Part shown: positions 25,108 to 33,562 of the stretch, in pieces | Numbering within the stretch: position 1 is the stretch's first letter | Layout: the number at the start of each line of letters is the position of its first letter | Assembly: GCF_036759925.1 (NCBI RefSeq) | Contig: NZ_JAPKIB010000011.1 | Span: 62,001 to 126,000, forward strand | Length of the DNA: 64,000 nucleotides | Origin: Kluyvera sp036759925 | Lineage (GTDB): Bacteria > Pseudomonadota > Gammaproteobacteria > Enterobacterales > Enterobacteriaceae | Direction: 5' to 3' | Made by a program: the position numbers and the translations under genes | The notes under the pieces: model-generated | What the model was told of the DNA's origin: nothing | Database searches by the model: none | The model's input: only the letters and a program-made list of their open reading frames with translations

Positions 25108-25746
25108 ATGAGTCTAGCTGATAAAAAACACCTTGTATCTCAATCGGATGCATTGCCCGGAAGAAATACGCCAATGCCGGTCGCCACGCTCAATGTTGTG
25201 ACGGAACACTCAATGACACACGTTCCGGAGGGGATGGAGGTCGCCTTATTCGCCATGGGCTGCTTCTGGGGCGTCGAACGTCTGTACTGGCAGATCCCTG
25301 GGGTTTACAGCACCGCAGCGGGTTACACCGGCGGCTATACGCCTAATCCGACCTATCGCGAAGTGTGCAGCGGCCAGACCGGGCACGCCGAAGCTGTGCG
25401 CGTGGTGTACGACCCGGCGGTCGTCAGCTATGGCGAACTGTTGAAAGTGTTCTGGGAGAACCACGACCCGGCGCAGGGGATGAGACAGGGTAACGATCAG
25501 GGCACGCAATACCGCTCGGCAATTTATCCCGTCACGCCGGAGCAAGAGCAGGAGGCGCATGCCAGCCTGAAGCAGTTCCAGGAGGCGATGCGTCACTCGG
25601 GCGATACGCGCACCATCACCACTGAAATCGCCAACGCGAAGCCGTTCTACTATGCCGAGGATGAGCACCAGCAGTACCTGTACAAAAATCCGCACGGCTA
25701 CTGCGGCATCGGTGGCATTGGCGTGTGCCTGCTGCCTCAGGCCTGA
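25108..25746 (+). CDS. msrA: peptide-methionine (S)-S-oxide reductase
   Basis: A 212-residue enzyme, the E. coli length. It repairs the S-epimer of methionine sulfoxide in proteins using thioredoxin. The catalytic motif GCFWG holds Cys52, and the resolving cysteines lie near the C-terminus (GYCGIGGIGVCLL). The ATG at 25108 (MSLADKK) after CGGAGG is the family start. It diverges from tamA across about 270 bases that hold no recognised gene, and converges on the LacI-type regulator 2 bases past its stop. That junction marks the left edge of the inserted sugar locus. Confidence 0.96.
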   Translation: MSLADKKHLVSQSDALPGRNTPMPVATLNVVTEHSMTHVPEGMEVALFAMGCFWGVERLYWQIPGVYSTAAGYTGGYTPNPTYREVCSGQTGHAEAVRVVYDPAVVSYGELLKVFWENHDPAQGMRQGNDQGTQYRSAIYPVTPEQEQEAHASLKQFQEAMRHSGDTRTITTEIANAKPFYYAEDEHQQYLYKNPHGYCGIGGIGVCLLPQA

Positions 25747-25748
25747 GG

Positions 25749-26804
25749 TTAGCGGGAGACGACCACGCGTGCAGCATGACGCGTGGCGTGCGTCACCGTA
25801 CCAAGCTCATAGATTTGCCCCTGCAGTAGCAGGTTAAACACGGGGGCATGCGGACGGTTAAGCCGCGTTTGCAGAAGGTGCACCGCCTCCACGCCGAGCG
25901 AACGGCAGGGAATGGCAATGCCGGTGGTTTCATCGCGCATTCGCGCATCCAGCTCCCAGACGTAGGTGGTCATCAGCGAGATATCCTGCGGCACGCGGAC
26001 ACCCTGTTTTTCCAGCACGTGCTGAACGCCCACCGACATCGGCAGCCCGGCGCAGAAAATCACCTCCGGCCACATTGATGACGGCGTTGAGGCAAACCAG
26101 TCGGCAATCGCCCGTTCGGTCTCCCCCTCGGAAAAACCTTCGGTGACCAGCAGGTCGCGCTGTGCATCAAAGGGAAGCTGGTACTGTCGGTACACCTCTT
26201 TAATCCCTTCAAGCCGCCAGTACATGGTTTCACGCCGCAGGCTGGTGACGCTCAGAATGCGCCGATGCCCCTGTTCAAACAGATAGCTCGCCGCCCGATA
26301 GCCAATCGCCCGGTGGTCCGGTGACACAGAGTCCAGCAGCCCCTCTTTATCCCGCGAGTTAATCAGCACGCACGGTTTACCGAGCGACTGCGCCAGCTTG
26401 TGGATAGTGGGGTCATCAATGCCGATGATAATGATCGCATTGATATTTTTATGGCTGACCTTCTCGAGGAACACCTTGATGTCGGCGCGCTGCTCGTCCA
26501 GCCCGCAGTAGCTCACGTAGACATCGTGCGGCGAGACCGCCTCGGCGATGCCGCGCGTCACCTCCAGATAGTAGGTATCCCCCTGAGCGGTAAAGGTGCG
26601 CTGCGGCGCGAACACCGCAATGCCGTTAATCAGTAAACGACCGCTGGCTAAATCATCGAGCACGCCCAGCCTGCGCGCGCAGCTGACGATAGCTTCCCGC
26701 GCCTTTTCACTGGTGTAGGATTTGCCGCTCAACACCCGGGAAACGGTGCTGACCGAGTAGCCCGTTTGGGCGGCAATTTCATCCATTTTTAGCTTGCCGG
26801 ACAT
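25749..26804 (-). CDS. LacI family transcriptional regulator
   Basis: A 351-residue repressor with an N-terminal LacI helix-turn-helix (KMDEIAAQTGYSVSTVSRVL, residues 6-25, then the SGKSYTSEKAR hinge region) and a periplasmic-binding-protein-like effector domain. The ATG at 26804 has GAGGT six bases upstream; the in-frame extension to 26873 lies in the promoter gap. It is transcribed divergently from four oxidoreductase genes and a symporter and so probably controls them in response to their sugar. The effector is unknown. It has no counterpart at this place in E. coli K-12. Confidence 0.9.
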   Translation of the reverse strand: MSGKLKMDEIAAQTGYSVSTVSRVLSGKSYTSEKAREAIVSCARRLGVLDDLASGRLLINGIAVFAPQRTFTAQGDTYYLEVTRGIAEAVSPHDVYVSYCGLDEQRADIKVFLEKVSHKNINAIIIIGIDDPTIHKLAQSLGKPCVLINSRDKEGLLDSVSPDHRAIGYRAASYLFEQGHRRILSVTSLRRETMYWRLEGIKEVYRQYQLPFDAQRDLLVTEGFSEGETERAIADWFASTPSSMWPEVIFCAGLPMSVGVQHVLEKQGVRVPQDISLMTTYVWELDARMRDETTGIAIPCRSLGVEAVHLLQTRLNRPHAPVFNLLLQGQIYELGTVTHATRHAARVVVSR

Positions 26805-26831
26805 AGTGTGACCTCTGTCGCAATCATGTTT

Positions 26832-26845
26832 TGCAAATTTTTGCA
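26832..26845. promoter_or_regulatory. possible LacI-type operator in the divergent gap
   Basis: TGCAAA-TT-TTTGCA is a perfect 14-base inverted repeat, 28 bases upstream of the regulator start and about 150 upstream of the first oxidoreductase. LacI-family operators are usually 14-18 bp with a central CG. This one lacks the CG and sits in AT-rich sequence, so it is a weak candidate. Confidence 0.3.
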
Positions 26846-26995
26846 GATGCAGTTTGCTGATTTTAAAACCCATTTTCAGTTTCCTGCGCAGATTCCTGTC
26901 CGGCCTGCGAGCATTCTCACAAATTCCGTTTGTCCGCTTTCCCCGCCTTCCCTATTTTCAAACCTCAGTCATTCCTATCACGGTTAAGGTGCAAC

Positions 26996-28150
26996 ATGGA
27001 TAAGGTGCGTTTTGGCATTATCGGCGTGGGTAACATTGGTACCCTTCACGCCCGTTACCTGATGGCAGGTACGGTGAAAGAGGCCTGCCTGACGGCAGTG
27101 TGCGATAACGATCTCAGCAAGCATCCGGCCATTCGTCAGCTTGTTGGCGACAGCATTACGCTATTCGACGATGCCGAAACGATGCTGAAAAGCGGGCTGA
27201 TCGACGCGGTTATCGTCTCCACCCCGCACTACGACCATCCTAGCCTGTCGATGATGGCGATGCGCCACGGCATCCACACCCTTTGCGAAAAACCGGCCGG
27301 GGTCTACACCGCCCAGGTGCGCGAAATGAACGACTACGCCCGCGGCTGCAATGTGGTGTTCGGCATGATGTTCAACCAGCGCCCTAACCCGCTGTATCAG
27401 AAAGTCAAAGACCTGATCGACAGCGGCGAGCTGGGCGAACTGCGCCGCTCCAACTGGATTATCACCAACTGGTATCGCTCGCAGAGCTACTACAACTCCG
27501 GCGGCTGGCGTGCCACCTGGAAAGGTGAAGGCGGCGGCGTGCTGCTCAATCAGGACCCGCATCAGCTCGACCTCTGGCAGTGGCTGGTCGGTATGCCGGT
27601 GCGCATGCGCGCGTTCTGCCAGTTCGGCAAGCACCGCGATATTGAAGTGGAAAACGACGTCACCGCCTACGCCGAGTACGCCAATGGCGCAACCGGGGTC
27701 TTTATTACCACCACCGCAGAAGCGCCGGGCACCAACCGTCTGGAAATCACCGGCGATCGCGGCAAAGTGGTGGTCGAGGAAGGCCGCTTGCGCTTCTGGC
27801 GTCTGCGCGAGTCCGAACCGGAATTCAACGCCCGCTGGCAGAACGGCTTTGGCGAGCCGGAGTGCTGGGAGGTGCTCATCCCTACCCCGCCTGAAAGCAG
27901 CGAGCACCACGTGGTCACCGCCAACTTCTGCGATGCCGTACTGCACGGTAAACCGCTGATTGCCCCCGGCACCGACGGCATCCGCGGCCTGACGCTTTCC
28001 AACGCGATGCATCTCTCCACCTGGACCGACGACTGGGTCAACCTACCGTTTGACGAGGCGCTGTTTAAAAAGCTGTTGGACGAGCGCATTGCCACCTCCG
28101 TTGAAAAACAGGTCGAAAGTAAAACGCTGGATGCATCCGGCACCTGGTAA
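26996..28150 (+). CDS. Gfo/Idh/MocA oxidoreductase 1
   Basis: A 384-residue NAD(P)-dependent dehydrogenase with a Rossmann start (FGIIGVGNIG; GxGxxG at 10-15), the catalytic-region CEKP motif (EKP at 98-100), and EGGGVLLNQDPHQLDLWQW, with the histidine expected in the active site. The ATG at 26996 after AAGGTG gives the family start. It is the first gene of a four-dehydrogenase operon. Family members oxidise or reduce sugar hydroxyls, often at C2 or C3, or act on inositols; the substrate here is unknown. The next gene follows after 19 bases. Confidence 0.88.
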   Translation: MDKVRFGIIGVGNIGTLHARYLMAGTVKEACLTAVCDNDLSKHPAIRQLVGDSITLFDDAETMLKSGLIDAVIVSTPHYDHPSLSMMAMRHGIHTLCEKPAGVYTAQVREMNDYARGCNVVFGMMFNQRPNPLYQKVKDLIDSGELGELRRSNWIITNWYRSQSYYNSGGWRATWKGEGGGVLLNQDPHQLDLWQWLVGMPVRMRAFCQFGKHRDIEVENDVTAYAEYANGATGVFITTTAEAPGTNRLEITGDRGKVVVEEGRLRFWRLRESEPEFNARWQNGFGEPECWEVLIPTPPESSEHHVVTANFCDAVLHGKPLIAPGTDGIRGLTLSNAMHLSTWTDDWVNLPFDEALFKKLLDERIATSVEKQVESKTLDASGTW

Positions 28151-28169
28151 TCCGCCTCAGGAGAGACAC

Positions 28170-29348
28170 ATGTTACGTATTGCGATAGTGGGAACCGGGA
28201 ACATCTCCCACAACCATATTCAGGGATATCAGGAGTTTGCCGACCGCTGCCAGATAGTCGCGCTGGTCGATATCTATCCGGAAAAAGCGCAGGAGAAGAA
28301 AGCCCGCTACGGGCTGACGGACGCGACGGTATTCAGCAGCCATCAGGCGCTGCTGGAGTCTGGCCTTGAGGTGGATATTGTCGATGTTTGTACTCCGCCG
28401 TACGTGCATGCGGAAATCAGCATCGATGCCTTAAATGCCGGTAAACACGTGCTGTGCGAAAAACCGATGGCGGCGTCGCTGGAAGAGTGCGACGCGATGA
28501 TCGCCGCCCAGCGCGCCAGCGGCAAAATCCTCTCCATCATCGCCCAGAACCGCTTCACCGACGCCTTCTGGCGCTTAAAACAGGTGGTGGACTCCGGCGA
28601 ACTAGGAAAAATTTGCCACGCGCAGGTGGACTCGTTCTGGTGGCGCGGCCACTGCTACTACGACCTGTGGTGGCGCGGCACCTGGGAAAAAGAGGGCGGC
28701 GGCTGCACCCTGAACCATGCGGTGCACCACATTGACGCCATCCAGTGGATGCTCGGCTTCCCAACGGAAGTGGTGGCGATGATGACCAACGTTGCCCACG
28801 ATAACGCCGAAGTGGAAGACCTTTCCGCCGCCATCTTCCGCTACAGCAGCGGCGCGCTGACCCAGTTAACCGCCTCGGTGGTGCATCACGGCGAAGACCA
28901 GAAAATCGTGATTCAGGGCGATAAAGCACGTATCTCCGCCCCGTGGGACGTGTGGGCCAGCGTCTCCGCCGATAACGGTTTCCCGCAGGAGCAGCATAAC
29001 GACGAGCTGGAAGCACGACTGGACTCACTCTTCCGCACTACGCCAAAGCTCAAATACACGCTGCACACCGGGCAGATTAACGATCTGCTGACCGCGGTGG
29101 AGCAGCATGGTGAGCCGCTGATTGACGGCGTGCAGGGTAAACGCTCGCTCGAGCTGATTACCGCCATCTATCAATCTTCCATTACCGGGCGCGTCGTGAC
29201 GCTGCCCGTCAGCCCGGATGAGCCCTGGTATAAAACCGGTGGCCTGGTTTCCCTCGCCCCACACTTCTACGAGAAGGCGGCATCGGTCGAGAACTTCAGC
29301 GAAGTGGGTGCAATCCCGTTGGGTAAAGATTTGGACAAAGGAGCATAA
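28170..29348 (+). CDS. Gfo/Idh/MocA oxidoreductase 2
   Basis: A 392-residue paralogue of the preceding gene, with Rossmann motif IVGTGNISHNH (GxGxxS at 8-13), CEKPMAAS (EKP at 97-99) and EGGGCTLNHAVHHIDAIQWML. A tryptophan-rich stretch (SFWWRGHCYYDLWWRGTW) before it may line a hydrophobic or aromatic sugar pocket. The ATG at 28170 has CAGGAGAG in front. The longer in-frame start at 28050 lies inside gene 1 and is rejected. Only 2 bases separate it from the third dehydrogenase, so co-translation is likely. Confidence 0.88.
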   Translation: MLRIAIVGTGNISHNHIQGYQEFADRCQIVALVDIYPEKAQEKKARYGLTDATVFSSHQALLESGLEVDIVDVCTPPYVHAEISIDALNAGKHVLCEKPMAASLEECDAMIAAQRASGKILSIIAQNRFTDAFWRLKQVVDSGELGKICHAQVDSFWWRGHCYYDLWWRGTWEKEGGGCTLNHAVHHIDAIQWMLGFPTEVVAMMTNVAHDNAEVEDLSAAIFRYSSGALTQLTASVVHHGEDQKIVIQGDKARISAPWDVWASVSADNGFPQEQHNDELEARLDSLFRTTPKLKYTLHTGQINDLLTAVEQHGEPLIDGVQGKRSLELITAIYQSSITGRVVTLPVSPDEPWYKTGGLVSLAPHFYEKAASVENFSEVGAIPLGKDLDKGA

Positions 29349-29350
29349 AC

Positions 29351-30418
29351 ATGAGCATCAAAGACGGTATGAACTACGCCCCGGTGGGCAAACCACAGCC
29401 GGTTGTTGGCGAGGGTCAGTTTATTATTGCGGCAGCGGCATTAGACCACGGCCATATCTACGGGATGTGTAACGGCCTGATAGAAGCCGGTGCGACGCTG
29501 AAATGGGTTTATGATCCGGACCCGGCAAAGGTTGATAAGTTTGTACAGCAATATCCGCAGGCGCAGGTTGCGCCGACGCTGGAAACGATTTTAAACGACG
29601 GCAGCGTCCAGCTCGTTGCCGGAGCGGCGATTCCGTCCGAGCGCTGCGCGCTGGGGCTGAAAGTGATGGATGCCGGGAAAGACTACTTCACCGATAAAGC
29701 CCCGCTGACCACGCTGGCGCAGCTTGAAGCCGCGAAGCGTAAAGTGGCGGAAACTGGGCGTAAATACGCGGTGTACTACAGCGAGCGCCTGCACGTGGAA
29801 AGCGCGGTCTTTGCCGGGCAGTTAGTTGCCGAGGGCGCAATTGGCCGCGTGATGCAGACGCTGGGTGTCGGCCCACACCGTGAAGGCACCGGTCGCCCGG
29901 ACTGGTTCTACGAAAAAGAGTTCTTCGGCGGCATCCTGTGTGACATCGGCAGCCACCAGATTGAGCAGTTCCTGTTTTATACCGGCAACAGCGATGCACG
30001 CATCGTGGCAAGCCAGGTTCGCAACGTGAACCATCCACAGTACCCGCAGTTTGAAGATTTCGGCGATGCCATGCTGGCAGGTGACAACGGCGCCACCGGC
30101 TACTTCCGCTGCGACTGGTTCACACCGGATGGTCTCTCTAGCTGGGGCGATGGCCGCTTAACGCTGCTCGGCACCGACGGCTATATCGAAATCCGTAAGT
30201 ACGTCGATATCACTCACGGCGAGCAGGACGTGGTTTATCTGGTCAACAAAGAGGGCGAGTTCCGCTATCCGGTGGCGGGCAAAGTGGGCTTCCCTTATTT
30301 TGGCGAGCTGATTCGGGACTGCCTGAACCGCACCGAAAACGCCATGACCCAGGCGCACACCTTTAAAGCGGCCGAGCTGTGCGTGAAGGCACAGATGCTG
30401 GCGAACGCGGTGGAATAA
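29351..30418 (+). CDS. Gfo/Idh/MocA-like oxidoreductase 3, divergent
   Basis: A 355-residue protein with the Gfo/Idh/MocA fold but altered motifs. The usual GxGxxG is replaced by AAAALDHGHIYG (near 27-38), and the EKP motif reads TDKAP at 114-118, which keeps the lysine but not the glutamate. The C-terminal domain keeps FFGGILCDIGSHQIEQFLFY. The changes suggest a different cofactor mode or reaction than its neighbours. It is placed 2 bases after gene 2 and 12 before gene 4. Function unknown. Confidence 0.82.
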   Translation: MSIKDGMNYAPVGKPQPVVGEGQFIIAAAALDHGHIYGMCNGLIEAGATLKWVYDPDPAKVDKFVQQYPQAQVAPTLETILNDGSVQLVAGAAIPSERCALGLKVMDAGKDYFTDKAPLTTLAQLEAAKRKVAETGRKYAVYYSERLHVESAVFAGQLVAEGAIGRVMQTLGVGPHREGTGRPDWFYEKEFFGGILCDIGSHQIEQFLFYTGNSDARIVASQVRNVNHPQYPQFEDFGDAMLAGDNGATGYFRCDWFTPDGLSSWGDGRLTLLGTDGYIEIRKYVDITHGEQDVVYLVNKEGEFRYPVAGKVGFPYFGELIRDCLNRTENAMTQAHTFKAAELCVKAQMLANAVE

Positions 30419-30430
30419 CGGGAGGCAGAA

Positions 30431-31450
30431 ATGAAAACACGTCATGCGGCCATTATCGGCTGCGGTGCCATCCATACCTGCCACGTAGACGCGCTGCGCC
30501 ATGTGCCGGGCGTTGTCCTGCGCGCGATTGTTGATATTGATAGCGCTAAAGGAAGCCGGCTGGCGGCCGACTATGGCTGTCATTTTTATCAGGACTATCG
30601 CGAGATGCTGCTGGATGACGCCATTGACGTGGTGCATATCTGCACGCCGCACTACCTGCATAAACCGATGATCCTTGCCGCGCTGGCGGCAGGGAAACAG
30701 GTTTTCTGCGAGAAGCCGGTGGTAATGAATCCGCTGGAGGCCAACGAAATTCAGGCAGCAGCAACGCGCCACCAGCGTCGCGTGGGTGTCTGCTACCAGA
30801 ACCGCCTGAACCCCACCAGCTTAGCCATTCAGCGCTGTATCACCGACGGTACGTTGGGCAGCCTGCGTGCCATCAAAGCGGTGCTCACCTGGTCGCGCTC
30901 CGGGGATTACTATGCCGCCAGCCCGTGGCGCGGTAGCTTTGCCACCGAAGGCGGCAGCTTGTTGATTAATCAGGCGATTCACACGCTGGATTTGATGCAA
31001 TGGTTTGGCGAGGGGGTCAAGAGCCTGAAGGGGGTCGTCGACAGCGCCTGGCTTGCCGACGAGATTGAAACGGAAGACAGCGCGATGGTCATCCTGCGTT
31101 TTCACAACGGCGCACGCGGGCTATTTTACGCCAGCAACAGTCATATCAGCGACTCACCACTGCTGCTGGAGCTGGAGTTTGAACGGGGAATGTTGCGCCT
31201 GACGGACAACGTGTTGTGGCTGTTCAGCGATGATACGCGTACGCAGCTTGCCAGCGATGCCGCACCCGACGGCATCGGCAAAAGCTACTGGGGAATCGGC
31301 CACCGTTTGGCCATTCTCCACTTTTACCAGGCATTAAACGATCCCGCTTCTGCAGATTACTGCGATATTGCTGAGGCGGCCAAATCATTACAGATGGTTA
31401 ATGCTATTTACCACTCGTCACTATTGAGGAAATGGGTGAATATAAACTAG
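30431..31450 (+). CDS. Gfo/Idh/MocA oxidoreductase 4
   Basis: A 339-residue dehydrogenase with Rossmann motif AAIIGCGAIHTCH (GxGxxH at 10-15), CEKPVVMN (EKP at 94-96) and TEGGSLLINQAIHTLDLMQW. It is closest in plan to inositol or glucose 3-dehydrogenase-type members, but the substrate cannot be assigned. It is preceded by GGGAGG and spaced 12 bases from gene 3. A 91-base gap separates it from the symporter. Confidence 0.87.
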   Translation: MKTRHAAIIGCGAIHTCHVDALRHVPGVVLRAIVDIDSAKGSRLAADYGCHFYQDYREMLLDDAIDVVHICTPHYLHKPMILAALAAGKQVFCEKPVVMNPLEANEIQAAATRHQRRVGVCYQNRLNPTSLAIQRCITDGTLGSLRAIKAVLTWSRSGDYYAASPWRGSFATEGGSLLINQAIHTLDLMQWFGEGVKSLKGVVDSAWLADEIETEDSAMVILRFHNGARGLFYASNSHISDSPLLLELEFERGMLRLTDNVLWLFSDDTRTQLASDAAPDGIGKSYWGIGHRLAILHFYQALNDPASADYCDIAEAAKSLQMVNAIYHSSLLRKWVNIN

Positions 31451-31541
31451 CGATCGTCATCCGATTTTTCCTGCTGTCAATAATATAAGGTGCAGGGGTA
31501 ACTCTGCACTGACACCCTACCAGTACAGGAATAATAATATT

Positions 31542-33086
31542 ATGGTTAAACCAACCGAACGCCGCGTTGGCTATGGCACCGCTATTGGCTACGGCGTAAC
31601 AGATTTATTTGGCGGCGGCGCATTTGCCGTTATAGGAACCTGGCTTTTATTCTTTTACACCACCTATTGTGGCCTGAGCGTTTTAGAAGCCGGGTCAATA
31701 TTTGCTATTGCTCGCATTATTGATGCGATTTTAAGTCCGGTAATGGGCTATATCACAGATAACTTTGGTCATACCTGGCTTGGCCGCAGGTTTGGCCGTC
31801 GCCGCTTCTTCTTGTTGATAAGCTCCCCGCTGATGTTCCTCTATGCGCTGGTGTGGATTACCGACATGAACTACTGGTACTACCTGGGGACCTACCTCTC
31901 TATCGAGTTACTCTCCGCGATGGTACTGGTGCCGTGGGAAACCCTTTCCGCCGAAATGACCAACCGCTTCAGCGAGCGTACGCGTCTCTCCGGCGTGCGC
32001 ATGATGTGCTCTGCGCTCGGCGGTTTTCTGGCGGTTTCCGTCCCGGGCATTATTATGCAGTACACCGGGAAAGATAATTCATTCACCTACACGTTAACCG
32101 GGATTGTTTTTGCGACCATTTATTGCGTCGCCGTATTTACCACCTGGGCTTGTACCTGGGAAGCGAAAGATGTTCGCGAAGAGTATGAATTCCAGCCGGA
32201 TAATCACCGCAGCAGTGGTCTTTTAAACCATTTAAAGTATCTGGTTATCGATCTTATTTCCTCATTCAAAATCAGAATATTTCGCCAGCATATTATCATT
32301 TACATCTGCTCATTTACCGCGATGGATATTTTTGGTTCGGTATTTACCTATTACGTGGTTTACGCCTTGCATCACGATACCGAAATGGTCTCCGGCCTAT
32401 TAAGTATTGCCGCTTTTGTTTCGATTCCGGGCACCTTCGGCTTTATGATGCTGATGAATAAATTTAATCTCACACCGTCCGGAGCGCTGAGGCTCTCGTA
32501 CGGCAGCATAATGGTGGTGCTGGCATTTCTGTTTATCGTTTATATCGGTAATTTGCAGGTACCGACGCTGCTGTTTTCCGCCGTGTTTGTGCTGCTGGGG
32601 CTGGCGAAAGCCGGGCTGTATTACATTCCCTGGAACATCTATAGCTTTATCCCTGACGTCGATGAAATCGTCACCCGCCAGCGCCGTGAAGGGATCTTCG
32701 CAGGCGTGATGGTACTGACGCGTAAAAGCACCGTGGCGCTGGCGATTATGCTGATTGGCATCGTGCTGGAAGAGAGCGGCTTCGTGAAAGGCGGCGGCGC
32801 ACAGCCTGCCAGCGCCCTGCACGCCATCATCGGCCTGATGGTGTTCGCCACCGCCGGGATGCTGGCCGTGAGCTTCTACATGACCTATCGCTTTAAGCTG
32901 ACGCAGAAAACGCACAGCCTGCTGATTAAAGAGGTGGCGCGGCGGAAGCTGGGGGGAAATGCCGAGGACTGCGACCCGGAGACGCGCGAGGTGATTATGG
33001 CGCTGACGGGGTATGCGTATAACGAGGTGTGGGACGCAAAGCTGCAAGGGCACGAGAAAGGTAAATCGCTCGCCACCAGCGGATAA
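31542..33086 (+). CDS. GPH-type sugar:cation symporter (MFS)
   Basis: A 514-residue integral membrane protein with about twelve hydrophobic segments, of the glycoside-pentoside-hexuronide:cation family (MelB/XylP-like). Landmarks are the N-terminal YGTAIGYGVTDLFGGGAF, the R-rich loop TWLGRRFGRRRFFLLIS after segment 2, and PWETLSAEMT. A charged C-terminal tail of about 60 residues follows the last segment. It likely imports the glycoside that the four dehydrogenases act on. The first two thirds are visibly richer in A and T than the final third, which may reflect a mosaic origin. Confidence 0.88.
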   Translation: MVKPTERRVGYGTAIGYGVTDLFGGGAFAVIGTWLLFFYTTYCGLSVLEAGSIFAIARIIDAILSPVMGYITDNFGHTWLGRRFGRRRFFLLISSPLMFLYALVWITDMNYWYYLGTYLSIELLSAMVLVPWETLSAEMTNRFSERTRLSGVRMMCSALGGFLAVSVPGIIMQYTGKDNSFTYTLTGIVFATIYCVAVFTTWACTWEAKDVREEYEFQPDNHRSSGLLNHLKYLVIDLISSFKIRIFRQHIIIYICSFTAMDIFGSVFTYYVVYALHHDTEMVSGLLSIAAFVSIPGTFGFMMLMNKFNLTPSGALRLSYGSIMVVLAFLFIVYIGNLQVPTLLFSAVFVLLGLAKAGLYYIPWNIYSFIPDVDEIVTRQRREGIFAGVMVLTRKSTVALAIMLIGIVLEESGFVKGGGAQPASALHAIIGLMVFATAGMLAVSFYMTYRFKLTQKTHSLLIKEVARRKLGGNAEDCDPETREVIMALTGYAYNEVWDAKLQGHEKGKSLATSG

Positions 33087-33101
33087 ACGCTCAGGCCGCA
33101 G

Positions 33102-33323
33102 CTAAAGTAGTCCAACGTTCAGATCTTTGAACGCCCTGAATGCCACAAAATAGAATTTTGCCTCTTCTTCGGGCAGGTTGACTTCCACAACGGCATAACT
33201 GCCATATCCTGCGTGGGTGACCTTACAACTGCCCAACTTCTCGACAATCTGCCGCAGATACGATCTAGCAAGCCTATAGCGCCGTTCACAAAATGGACGT
33301 TTGTCTTTCGGGGCAAAGTACAT
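33102..33323 (-). CDS. small hypothetical protein
   Basis: A possible 73-residue protein, basic at the N-terminus (PKDKRPFCERRYRLARSYLR) and hydrophobic-aromatic at the C-terminus (AKFYFVAFRAFKDLNVG). No domain is recognised. AAGG lies nine bases before the ATG. It uses codons rare in the neighbours (AGG, AGA, CTA, GGA), which suggests recent transfer or no coding at all. It lies in the 476-base gap between the symporter and ytfL, and converges on the symporter. No signal peptide is seen. Confidence 0.4.
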   Translation of the reverse strand: MYFAPKDKRPFCERRYRLARSYLRQIVEKLGSCKVTHAGYGSYAVVEVNLPEEEAKFYFVAFRAFKDLNVGLL

Positions 33324-33403
33324 CAGCGATGCCTTAACGCCAGTTCGCTATAAGACCGTGGCGATAGGCGAAAGCCATGAAACAAGCTTCCTCCCAACCT
33401 CAA

Positions 33404-33418
33404 TCACATAAAATGTGA
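33404..33418. promoter_or_regulatory. inverted repeat and -10-like box upstream of ytfL
   Basis: TCACAT-AAA-ATGTGA is a perfect inverted repeat about 145 bases before ytfL. A TATACT box at 33447-33452 follows, so the repeat would lie near -50 of that promoter and could be an activator or repressor site. No clear -35 box is present. About 100 bases of untranslated leader then precede ytfL. Confidence 0.35.
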
Positions 33419-33562
33419 CCTCTGGCGGCTTTACAGTGCTTTACGCTATACTAACCGCTGAAATTGTCGCTTCATCACCTACGGGGCGGTTTTCAATGTG
33501 TATTCCACACGGATTTATAAACTTCCCCTTCCGAGGATCTGGCCCGACGGGCTGGATAAGAT

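Noticed and set aside
27161..28012. Long open frame on the minus strand opposite dehydrogenase 1
   Set aside because: It is histidine- and alanine-rich, has no recognisable domain and is the complement of a well-supported gene with strong third-position GC; a shadow of that gene.
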